19,257 bases of DNA from Bacteroidota bacterium. Lineage in GTDB: Bacteria > Bacteroidota > Bacteroidia > Cytophagales > Cyclobacteriaceae. Where the stretch lies: positions 1-19,257 of the forward strand of contig JAEYXN010000110.1 of assembly GCA_023431285.1 (NCBI GenBank), written 5' to 3'. Made by a program: the position numbers and the translations under genes. This document shows, piece after piece, positions 1 through 7,064 of the stretch; within the stretch, counting starts at the first letter, position 1, and each line of letters starts with the position of its first letter. The notes under the pieces are model-generated. The model saw only the letters and a list, made by a program, of their open reading frames with translations, made no database searches and was not told where the DNA came from.

Positions 1-860
1 TTCAGGTAGTCACCAATTCGATTTGTGAAAGTGCCGTCACCATTGTTGATCCATAAAAGATCATTTGAAAGGAAGTCATTCGATACATAGATATCCGGCC
101 ATGAATCCTGGTTGATATCCGAAATGCTGACACCCAATCCATACCCTTCGATGAGTATACCCGCGGTAGATGACACATCAGTGAAGGTGTTGTCGCCGTT
201 GTTCCGGAAAAGCTTGTCTGTACTTTCAGCTTCACCTTTAATTCTTTTCGGTCGGATATTATTCCGGTTGAACTGCTCGAGCCAGTTGTTAACCAGATAC
301 ATATCCATGTCGCCATCTTTGTCGTAGTCAAAGAATGCAGCCATCGTACTATAGGATGGATCGTCCAGTCCGAATTCTCTTGCCTGGTCTTCAAACACGG
401 GAACTCCATTTTTAAGACCTTTATTGATGAACAAGACGTTTCTGCGATTCGCGGGATCGGTCTTGCCTCCGACGGATAGGTATATATCCTGCCATCCGTC
501 ATCGTTGATATCAATAACACTGACACCGGTGATCCAACGGTTGGTATGAACGCCACTGGCCGCAGTGACCTTTTCGAATTTCAGGTTTCCCTTGTTCAGG
601 TATAGTTCGGCGGAAACCTGGTTACCCCCGAAGAAGACGTCTTCCAGCCCATCGTTATTGAAGTCACCAACGCCAACGCCGCTGCCGTTATAGATGTATT
701 CAAATGAAAGCGCATTGAATGTGTCGTTGGAGACGATGGAATTCCTGAAGTCAATTCCGGTTTCTGATTCGCCGCGGATGGAGAAGAGGCGCTCTTCGTT
801 TTTTGATGAGCATTGGAAAAGAAGGGGAGCTATGGCCAGAATAAGCAGTATTCTTATCAT
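1..860 (-). CDS. FG-GAP/VCBS-repeat lipoprotein, N-terminal part
   Basis: The reading frame is open from an ATG at 860 to the left edge, giving 286 residues; the rest lies outside the window. Residues 1-17 form a lipoprotein signal (hydrophobic run, then LLFQC with Cys17), so the mature protein should be membrane-anchored. Aspartate-rich calcium-type loops typical of FG-GAP/VCBS beta-propeller repeats are seen at about residues 66-74 (DFNNDGLED), 117-125 (DINDDGWQD), 178-186 (DYDKDGDMD) and 248-256 (DINQDSWPD). The opening, with a TGIDF segment and YIYNGSGVGVGD, resembles the roughly 1,100-residue VCBS-repeat proteins of Bacteroidota that often end in an ASPIC/UnbV domain; that domain is not visible here. 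The gene is 394 bp downstream of the kinase on the same strand, so it may be a separate unit. Its function is unknown; glycan binding at the surface is plausible but is inference. Confidence 0.82.
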   Translation of the reverse strand, partial: MIRILLILAIAPLLFQCSSKNEERLFSIRGESETGIDFRNSIVSNDTFNALSFEYIYNGSGVGVGDFNNDGLEDVFFGGNQVSAELYLNKGNLKFEKVTAASGVHTNRWITGVSVIDINDDGWQDIYLSVGGKTDPANRRNVLFINKGLKNGVPVFEDQAREFGLDDPSYSTMAAFFDYDKDGDMDMYLVNNWLEQFNRNNIRPKRIKGEAESTDKLFRNNGDNTFTDVSSTAGILIEGYGLGVSISDINQDSWPDIYVSNDFLSNDLLWINNGDGTFTNRIGDYL

Positions 861-981
861 AGCAAAATTTAAGTCTTTCCGGAGGGGCAACTGTGCGGTG
901 CTGTCCTGTTACTCGCAGCGGGCGGGTCCAACACTATGTAAATGCCACCGATCCTCTAAGTCACAGCTTAAGAGAGCTCAA

Positions 982-1213
982 CCATTGTTCTTAATGACGC
1001 CTCTAAAGGAGTGTTAATACCTAATGCCCAGTATCTGGTGCGAAGAACAAATGGACTGAGAGGGTACGATTTTCGAAGAGGAAACCCGCGCGAGGGATGG
1101 AAGTGGAAAGCCCGCAGCAGCCTAAGGAATGTGTGTCGGGCGAGGACTTGTAACGGACAGCCCGACCCGTAGGGACGCGCCCCTGTGATAGAGTTGTCCA
1201 GCACGACACGTGG
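982..1213. repeat. GC-rich structured intergenic block, probable Bacteroidota interspersed repeat or ncRNA
   Basis: The gap 861-1254 has no convincing gene. Inside it, CCATTGTTCTT (982-992) is an inverted copy of AAGAACAAATGG (1043-1054) with one extra base. GTCGGGC (1135-1141) pairs exactly with GCCCGAC (1160-1166) across an 18-nt loop. GGG(1172-1174)/CCC(1180-1182) is a further small stem. GGAAACCCGC (1080-1089) recurs as GGAAAGCCCGC (1105-1115). Strings such as AGGGATGGAAGTGG and GGACAGCCCGACCCG match, from memory, a sequence family scattered between genes in many Bacteroidota genomes; I cannot run the search that would confirm this. Strand is undetermined. It could be a REP-like element moved by a RAYT transposase, or a structured RNA. 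Nothing recognisable is in 861-981 or 1214-1254. Confidence 0.5.
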
Positions 1214-1254
1214 AAAAGGTAGAATAACCAATTCCTGATATCAAGGTACTAATC

Positions 1255-2622
1255 TCAAATGCTGTTGATGTTCAGCAGATGGATCGAGCCTTTAAGATCT
1301 TCCGGATCCTGCACCAGCCAGGCCGCTCCTAATGCTGACGCCCTTGGATGATCGGAAACATAGAATGAACGTTCAGGGATTTCACGTTTGAGCGTCTCCA
1401 GGAACATAAGGCTTTTGGCGAAACCGCCCACCACGATCACATCATTCACGTGTCCTTTTGGATCTGTAAGGTTGAGCGCAAGCTTTTGCCAGCTGACCAG
1501 ATCAATCATGAGCTGATGCTGTGCAGTTGGGAAGTCAGTGAACAGAGTGTAGTCTGTTTTCTGCAATTGCTTTTCAGGAAGGGGCCCTGTGCCTTCCATG
1601 CCAATGGGGTGAAACCGCCCACGACAATCTTGTTTTGTCTGGTGATATATACGTTCGTCAAAACGTACGGTTTTGTAAAAGTCTTTATCGATATTGAAAT
1701 ACTGCGCAAGCTCCCGTTGCTGGATCTCATGCTCGTGACCAAGAAATATCCGTGACGCTTTTACAGGCTTTCCCTCATACGTCATATAAGAAAGGCAATC
1801 CTTCGAAAGCTCCTCCTTCGTGAGCGGATCGTGATTCCATGGGTTAAAGCAAATGTTCCATGTTCCTGTACTTAACATCAGGAACGGCTGCGTACGCGTG
1901 ACGAGGTATGGCATGAGTGCCGCCGAACTGTCATGCACACCTGCACCGATGGTGACCTGTTGTCCATGAAGCGTATACCCCCTCCGTGAGTTAACAGGTA
2001 CGATGGGAGGAAACATCGATTCCAGATTCTCTTTCCGTACCCAGGAGTGGTACTGATCATTGGGGAAGTCCCAAAGCATGGTATGGCAGCCGATACTGGT
2101 TTTCTCTGACACAGCATGTCCCGTCATCAGAAATGAGAAATACTGCGGCAGGTGCAAGAACAATGAAATCGCCTTGAATTCATTTGGTTTACAATGTTTG
2201 AGCCAGTAGGCCTGTATACCAGAGTTGAGAAGGCCCAGCCAGGGTGAAGCGGTGTCGGCAAGAAACGTTTCATCGACATAATGACGATGGAACATTTCAC
2301 GAATCTCTTCAGGACATGGCTTCAGGTAATTATAAAACGGAGTTATCGCGTGTCCGTTTGCGCCGATGGCAACGAGGCTGGCTCCATAAGCCGAGACATT
2401 GATATGTGTTACGGCAAGGGCCTTGTCATTAAGAAAACGCTTTATATTGTTTTGTGTCCATTCGGTAACACGCGGAAGATCTTCACAGGGAAAGTTGTCG
2501 TGGTCAACCGTCTCACTGAAGATTTCGGTAACTTCATCGAGTACATCGAAATGCCGGTTGAACACCAGCACTTTTTTGGTGGTCTTACCAATGTCGAAAA
2601 CAAGTGTGACGAATTCCTTCAA
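1255..2622 (-). CDS. FGGY-family sugar kinase, probable L-rhamnulose kinase
   Basis: This 455-residue protein is an ATP-dependent cytoplasmic sugar kinase of the FGGY (actin/hexokinase-fold) family. Visible motifs are the N-terminal phosphate loop DIGKTTKK (10-17), a sugar-site segment VSAYGAS (76-82), GAGVHDSSAA with the likely catalytic base Asp231, the second phosphate motif STGTW (251-255) and the adenosine motif VGGFAKS (398-404). Length is normal for the family. The family alone does not fix the substrate (rhamnulose, fuculose, xylulose or others). Divergence from an L-rhamnose isomerase and RhaT makes L-rhamnulose to L-rhamnulose-1-phosphate the best inference, corresponding to RhaB/RhaK. 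The start must be TTG at 2622: a TAG lies two codons upstream and no other start codon occurs before the phosphate loop. An AGGTG lies 13 nt upstream. No aldolase for the next step is in the window. Confidence 0.88.
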   Translation of the reverse strand: MKEFVTLVFDIGKTTKKVLVFNRHFDVLDEVTEIFSETVDHDNFPCEDLPRVTEWTQNNIKRFLNDKALAVTHINVSAYGASLVAIGANGHAITPFYNYLKPCPEEIREMFHRHYVDETFLADTASPWLGLLNSGIQAYWLKHCKPNEFKAISLFLHLPQYFSFLMTGHAVSEKTSIGCHTMLWDFPNDQYHSWVRKENLESMFPPIVPVNSRRGYTLHGQQVTIGAGVHDSSAALMPYLVTRTQPFLMLSTGTWNICFNPWNHDPLTKEELSKDCLSYMTYEGKPVKASRIFLGHEHEIQQRELAQYFNIDKDFYKTVRFDERIYHQTKQDCRGRFHPIGMEGTGPLPEKQLQKTDYTLFTDFPTAQHQLMIDLVSWQKLALNLTDPKGHVNDVIVVGGFAKSLMFLETLKREIPERSFYVSDHPRASALGAAWLVQDPEDLKGSIHLLNINSI

Positions 2623-2876
2623 GGTCTAAAAAATACACCTAATGCTTGGAAAAATCATGCATTAAAACAAGCGACCCGTGCCTCCCGCCCGAAAGCGTGA
2701 CTACATGGGTGGCTAAACTCAAGAACCAGTGCAATATTTCTTTTTAAAAAAAGTCGGGTATCCTGTCATATGCTGGAAAGGTCAGGACAGTTCTACGGAG
2801 CGGATGATCCACCTTGCATAAAAGATTGGGTATTAAGGAGTATTTCTCCTTAAATTAAGGAAGGTTAAATTATTAC
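2623..2876. promoter_or_regulatory. Divergent control region between kinase and rhaI
   Basis: This 254-bp gap separates two genes transcribed apart, so it should hold promoters for both. The right side contains a perfect 8-bp inverted repeat, TTAAGGAG (2833-2840) and CTCCTTAA (2846-2853), with a 5-bp spacer. A further half-site, TTAAGGAA (2855-2862), starts 22 bp after the first, about two helical turns. TTAAAT also occurs twice (2850-2855 and 2865-2870). A purine-rich GGAAGG (2859-2864) lies 12 nt before the rhaI ATG and may serve in ribosome binding. The arrangement suits an operator for a rhamnose-responsive regulator, or a leader hairpin; neither the regulator nor clear -33/-7 boxes can be identified. 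On the left side, ACCCGTG (2674-2680) can pair with CATGGGT (2704-2710) with one G-U pair. Confidence 0.5.
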
Positions 2877-4157
2877 ATGAGCTATCAATCATCCATCGAT
2901 TCATTCAATGAAAAGAGGTTCGCACGTCATCGTAATGACCTGGACCACACATCGGGACGGCTTGGCCTGTCGTCATCTGACCTGGACTTGCTTCTGAAGA
3001 GTATTTCCTCATTCAAGGTTGCGATTCCGAGTTGGGCTCTGGGAACCGGTGGAACGAGGTTTGGGCGTTTTCCACTTGGCGGTGAGCCACGAAACCTGGA
3101 GGAGAAGATCGAAGACGTTGGGGTGATCAGTGAATTATCGCGCGCCACCAACTCTATTTCGCTTCATATCCCATGGGATATCCCTTCCAATGTGGATGAC
3201 GTTATGGTATTGCTCAAGGAGCATAAGCTTACCATTGATGCCGTGAATTCAAATACCTTTCAGGATCAGTCAAATCAGGAGTATTCCTATCGTTATGGGT
3301 CTTTGTGTCATACACAGCGTGTAGTCCGTCAACAGGCGATAGATCACAATATTGAAGTGATCAATCACGGAGTGGCTATGGGGAGCAAGAGTTTGTCGGT
3401 ATGGTTATCTGACGGGTCCAGCTTTCCCGGACAGATGGACTTTCGTAAATCGTATCAATACACAGTAGAATCGCTGCAACAGATCTATAAGGCGATGCCT
3501 TCCGACTGGACAATGCTGATTGAGTATAAGCCCTACGAGCCGAATTTTTATTCAATGGTTCTTCCCGATTGGGGTACATCCCTGAAGATGTGCGAGGCCT
3601 GCGGGCCTCAGGCGCATGTGCTTGTGGATCTCGGACATCATTTGCCTAATACGAACATTGAACAGATTGTGGCGCGGCTACTTCATTTTGGAAAACTGGG
3701 TGGCTTTCACTTTAACGGCTCTCAATATGGTGACGATGACCTCACTACCGGATCAATCAAACCTTATCAGTTGTTCCTCATCTTCGCAGAGCTTGTTTCC
3801 GGAGCACAGGATAAATCACTTACAAATCCGGATGTCGCATACATGATTGACGCGAGTCATAACATAAAGGATCCTATTGAAGATCTGATGATGAGCCTGG
3901 AGAATATTCGCGTCGCCTATGCAAAAGCATTGTTGATTGATTTCGCATCGCTTGCTACGGCACAGGAATCAAATGATGTTGTTGCAGCTGAAGAGATCTT
4001 GCAACGCGCGTTTCAGGCCGATGTACGCCCCGTAATCGCGGAGGCCAGGCGCAGAGAAGGAGGAGCATTGGATCCGATCGCGTTCTTTCGTGAATCGAAG
4101 ATACGTCAGCAATTAATAAACGGCCGCGGAAAACACGCCATGGCTACAGGTCTTTAA
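2877..4157 (+). CDS. rhaI: L-rhamnose isomerase, Pseudomonas stutzeri (RhaI) type
   Basis: The enzyme interconverts L-rhamnose and L-rhamnulose in the cytoplasm, the first step of phosphorylative rhamnose breakdown. The 426-residue sequence has the xylose-isomerase-like barrel signature of the RhaI group. Residues known in the P. stutzeri enzyme are found at a near-constant offset of two to three positions: His98 (LHIPWD), Glu216 and Lys218 (IEYKPYEP), Asp251 and His254 (VDLGHH), His278 (GFHFN), Asp286/Asp288 (GDDD) and Asp325 (MIDASHN). Glu216, Asp251, His278 and Asp325 are the structural-metal ligands by this alignment. Some relatives accept other aldoses, but RhaT next door argues for rhamnose. 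The ATG at 2877 is the first in frame after the operator-like repeat. The gene ends 9 bp before rhaT, so the two are surely co-transcribed. Confidence 0.95.
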   Translation: MSYQSSIDSFNEKRFARHRNDLDHTSGRLGLSSSDLDLLLKSISSFKVAIPSWALGTGGTRFGRFPLGGEPRNLEEKIEDVGVISELSRATNSISLHIPWDIPSNVDDVMVLLKEHKLTIDAVNSNTFQDQSNQEYSYRYGSLCHTQRVVRQQAIDHNIEVINHGVAMGSKSLSVWLSDGSSFPGQMDFRKSYQYTVESLQQIYKAMPSDWTMLIEYKPYEPNFYSMVLPDWGTSLKMCEACGPQAHVLVDLGHHLPNTNIEQIVARLLHFGKLGGFHFNGSQYGDDDLTTGSIKPYQLFLIFAELVSGAQDKSLTNPDVAYMIDASHNIKDPIEDLMMSLENIRVAYAKALLIDFASLATAQESNDVVAAEEILQRAFQADVRPVIAEARRREGGALDPIAFFRESKIRQQLINGRGKHAMATGL

Positions 4158-4166
4158 CCAATTCTA

Positions 4167-5210
4167 ATGGGTGTTATCATTGGTGTTATTCTGCATGCAA
4201 TAGGAGGATTTGCGTCCGGAAGCTTTTACATTCCTTTCAAGAAAGTTAAAGGTTGGTCGTGGGAGAGTTATTGGCTGGTAGGGGGAATTTTCTCATGGGT
4301 GTTCGCGCCACTTCTCTTTGGACTGGCTACCGTGCCCGCGTTGTTCTCTATTCTTGGTGACGCGCCTTTTGAAAGCATTCTCTGGTGTTATATCATGGGG
4401 CTGCTGTGGGGAATTGGAGGACTTACATTCGGTTTGTCGATGCGTTATCTCGGGTTGTCTCTGGGGATGTCTGTCGCTCTGGGATATTGTTCCTTCTTCG
4501 GTACGATCATTCCTCCCATGTGGGATGGGTCTCTTGCTTCGCTGGCGCGTCTCCCGTCGGGGCAAATGATTCTGCTGGGCCTTGGTGTTTGTCTTCTTGG
4601 AATCGCCATCTGCGGATGGGCCGGCATGCGAAAGGAAAAGGAAGTTTCGGACGAGGAGAAGAAGAAAACAATTCAGGAGTTTAATTTCTTCAAAGGAATT
4701 ATTGTTGCCACCTTCTCCGGTATTCTTAGTTCGTGTATGGCATTCGGCATGGCCGCAGGAAAACCTATTGCTGAGCTGGCAGTGCAAATGGGAACGGGCT
4801 CCCTCTATCAGAATAACGCGGTACTTGTTGTCGTGCTTCTCGGTGGACTCACTACCAATCTTGTCTGGTCTGTATTCCTTAATATCCGAAACCGCTCCGG
4901 GAAGGATTATACAAATCCTGAAACTCCTCTGCTCTCAAATTACCTTTTCTGTGCTCTCGCCGGTACGACATGGTATCTGCAGTTCTTTTTTTATGGAATG
5001 GGTTCAAGCCAAATGGGCAAGTACGACTTTTCGAGCTGGACGCTTCATATGGCGTTTATCATCATATTCAGTAATATCTGGGGTTTATACTTCAAAGAAT
5101 GGCGGGGTTCCACACGGCCAACGCTGAACATTATGCTTGCGGGTATCGCAGTCGTTATTCTTTCAACCATCGTTGTTGGTTACGGAAACTATCTCGCATC
5201 AATGGAGTAG
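4167..5210 (+). CDS. rhaT: L-rhamnose/H+ symporter RhaT
   Basis: RhaT imports L-rhamnose across the inner membrane with protons. The 347-residue protein is almost entirely hydrophobic, with about ten predicted membrane helices broken by one charged cytoplasmic loop at about residues 153-168 (MRKEKEVSDEEKKK). The N-terminus (GVIIGVILHAIGGFASGSFY, then PFKKVKGWSWESYW) and the later segments LWGIGGLTFG and QMGKYDFSSWTLHM are characteristic of the family. The start ATG is 9 bp after the rhaI stop, and GH30 begins 58 bp after the rhaT stop. Placement between a rhamnose isomerase and secreted glycoside hydrolases couples sugar release outside the inner membrane to uptake. Length and composition are normal; nothing suggests damage or transfer. 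Confidence 0.95.
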   Translation: MGVIIGVILHAIGGFASGSFYIPFKKVKGWSWESYWLVGGIFSWVFAPLLFGLATVPALFSILGDAPFESILWCYIMGLLWGIGGLTFGLSMRYLGLSLGMSVALGYCSFFGTIIPPMWDGSLASLARLPSGQMILLGLGVCLLGIAICGWAGMRKEKEVSDEEKKKTIQEFNFFKGIIVATFSGILSSCMAFGMAAGKPIAELAVQMGTGSLYQNNAVLVVVLLGGLTTNLVWSVFLNIRNRSGKDYTNPETPLLSNYLFCALAGTTWYLQFFFYGMGSSQMGKYDFSSWTLHMAFIIIFSNIWGLYFKEWRGSTRPTLNIMLAGIAVVILSTIVVGYGNYLASME

Positions 5211-5268
5211 CAGGAAAGTAAAGGATTGCCGGGGCTTTGTTATATCCGATCTTCGTCGAAACCCTGAT

Positions 5269-6915
5269 ATGATGAAGTTTTTGTTATTGGTAAGCGCTGT
5301 CTTGTTCTGTGGGTACACTCACGCGCAGGTACAAATAGTTGTGGATGATACAAAGCAATATCAAACCATTGAAGGCTTTGGTGGCTTTGGATCGGCAAAG
5401 CCCTGGTGGGAGGCGCCACCGCACTACGACGCTGCGTACCTTACAGAGACCATCGATAATCTGGGCGTTACATTCTTTCGCACGCAGATCTACTGGGACG
5501 GCGAGCCATCTAATGATAACCCCGACCCGGCTGTTGCCAATGCTTCGGGGTTCAACTTTGGACCTTCCAGCGATAATGGGAAGCAATTCAATTTTATCAA
5601 GGACTTGTCGGCGCGCGGTGCCAAAGTGATTGCCACCGTGTGGACACCGCCTACCTGGATGAAACTATTCGATGATGACAACCGACGTCCTGAAGAATGC
5701 TACAATTGTTATCAATGTACAGTTGGAAGCCCCGGGACAGAGATGTGCGGTGGAAGATTAAATCCCGAATACTATGAAGAGTTCGCCGAATACCTTGCAG
5801 TGTATGTGAAGACGCTCAAAGAGAAGACCGGCGTGGATCTTTATGCGATCAGTATTCAGAATGAACCATTCTTCGCAAACCCTTTTGAATCTAATGTGGT
5901 GATGCCCGATGAATATGCGGAAATCCTTCGCGTTGTAGGCCAGCGTTTTCGGCTGGAGGGACTTACTACAAAATTCTTTGGTCCGGAACATATGGCGGAA
6001 TGGTCATGGGGATGGCAGGCGAAGTATGTTAATGAAATCCTTGGTGATGAGCAGGTGAAAGAGTATTTAGATATCTATGCAGTGCACGGATATGTTGATG
6101 GGGTTTCGCCTGACTATGGCTCCGCTGATGGATGGACTGCACTTCATGAGAATATTACCGTTGCTCATGGCAAACCGTTATGGATGACGGAGACTTCCGA
6201 CTTCAACTTAAGCGGGTATCCTCTTGCATTCAACATGACCAGAAGTTTGTACCTGGCGTTGAAGTTCGGCAGAATTTCAGCGTGGATATACTGGTCAATG
6301 TACGACGCGCTACTCGACAAAGGACAGCTCACACCTCTTGGATACGCCTTCCGACAGTTCTATCGCTTTGTTCCTGTCGGCGCTAAAGTTATTGAGGTTT
6401 CTTCGGCAGATGCGTCGGTACTTGCGATTGCCTTCAAGCATGAGCCATCCGGTGATATGACGGTTGTGCTCATCAACAACGGTGAAAGTGAAACGAATGT
6501 GGATCTTACTTTACCTTCTACGGATAAAACCTTGTACCTTCATAGAACATCATCGGGGGAGAACGGCAAAGATCTCGGAGTATTCTCTGGCTCTGCAGTC
6601 ATTCTTCCTGCTCAGAGTATCAACACGATCACGACAGTCAGCACAGCATCTGTTACCGGAGTTGAAAAAAAAAGCGCAGGTAGATTTACTGTATTTCCGA
6701 ACCCAACCAATGATCAGCTTAAAATACAGTTCCCGCAGAATGGAGAGTCGCATCTGATCACAATATCCGATCATACAGGGAAAACCGTTTCTCAGTTTTC
6801 GTCGAAGGGAAAAGGAAGTATCGATATTAATACAAAAAGCTGGGCCCCGGGAATGTACCTTATCCGCATTTCGGATTCACGCGGCGAAAGTATTCATCGT
6901 GTTGTTATTGAATGA
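5269..6915 (+). CDS. Secreted GH30 glycoside hydrolase with T9SS sorting tail
   Basis: This is a retaining beta-glycosidase of family GH30, about 548 residues. Residues 1-19 are a signal peptide (MMKFLLLVSAVLF, cleavage after THA). The mature part opens with the GH30 hallmark QTIEGFGGFGSAKPWW. Glu199 in SIQNEPFF is the expected acid/base and Glu308 in LWMTET the nucleophile. A beta-rich side domain follows the barrel. Residues about 472-548 (VFPNPTNDQ, then YLIRISD near the end) form a type A Por sorting domain, so the enzyme should be secreted or surface-attached by the type IX system. Four cysteines cluster at 144, 147, 150 and 160. Substrate is uncertain: GH30 members act on glucuronoxylan, beta-1,6-galactan, beta-1,6-glucan and others. 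The frame is open upstream to 5137 inside rhaT, but the signal peptide fixes the start at 5269 (or 5272). Confidence 0.9.
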   Translation: MMKFLLLVSAVLFCGYTHAQVQIVVDDTKQYQTIEGFGGFGSAKPWWEAPPHYDAAYLTETIDNLGVTFFRTQIYWDGEPSNDNPDPAVANASGFNFGPSSDNGKQFNFIKDLSARGAKVIATVWTPPTWMKLFDDDNRRPEECYNCYQCTVGSPGTEMCGGRLNPEYYEEFAEYLAVYVKTLKEKTGVDLYAISIQNEPFFANPFESNVVMPDEYAEILRVVGQRFRLEGLTTKFFGPEHMAEWSWGWQAKYVNEILGDEQVKEYLDIYAVHGYVDGVSPDYGSADGWTALHENITVAHGKPLWMTETSDFNLSGYPLAFNMTRSLYLALKFGRISAWIYWSMYDALLDKGQLTPLGYAFRQFYRFVPVGAKVIEVSSADASVLAIAFKHEPSGDMTVVLINNGESETNVDLTLPSTDKTLYLHRTSSGENGKDLGVFSGSAVILPAQSINTITTVSTASVTGVEKKSAGRFTVFPNPTNDQLKIQFPQNGESHLITISDHTGKTVSQFSSKGKGSIDINTKSWAPGMYLIRISDSRGESIHRVVIE

Positions 6916-7064
6916 TTGTTGCTAATGATCCATGATAATCTGTTAAGGAAATCGTATATTAATCTGATAGTTCCGGCATAGAGAAGAGGTTGGTCAGTGG
7001 ATGTATAAAGCCAGGATTTCTGCACGCCATCAGAGTGAGTCACCTGTGAATTAACCTTGAAGAT
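6916..7064 (+). promoter_or_regulatory. Leader region before GH78 with repeated short motifs
   Basis: This is a 149-bp gap between two co-directional genes. TTAAGGAA (6943-6950) is identical to the half-site at 2855-2862 in front of rhaI. It sits between two copies of TAATCTG (6936-6942 and 6960-6966). No convincing -7 box or terminator is seen. GH78 may therefore be read through from rhaI-rhaT-GH30 or have its own regulated promoter. Short motifs like these can arise by chance, so confidence is low. Confidence 0.25.

Noticed and set aside
2..556. 184-residue minus-strand frame at the left edge
   Set aside because: It overlaps the open minus frame starting at 860, which encodes a lipoprotein signal and clear FG-GAP loops; the 184-residue reading has no domain character.
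2672..2710. GC-rich stretch with an ACCCGTG/CATGGGT stem upstream of the kinase
   Set aside because: Stem is short with a G-U pair and a long loop; not enough for a riboswitch or RNA gene call.
4293..4787. 164-residue antisense frame within rhaT
   Set aside because: Charged, low-complexity reading opposite a strongly conserved transporter gene; a codon-bias shadow.
5137..5268. N-terminal extension of GH30 starting inside rhaT
   Set aside because: A clean signal peptide starts at 5269; the 44 extra residues overlap rhaT and would bury the signal.
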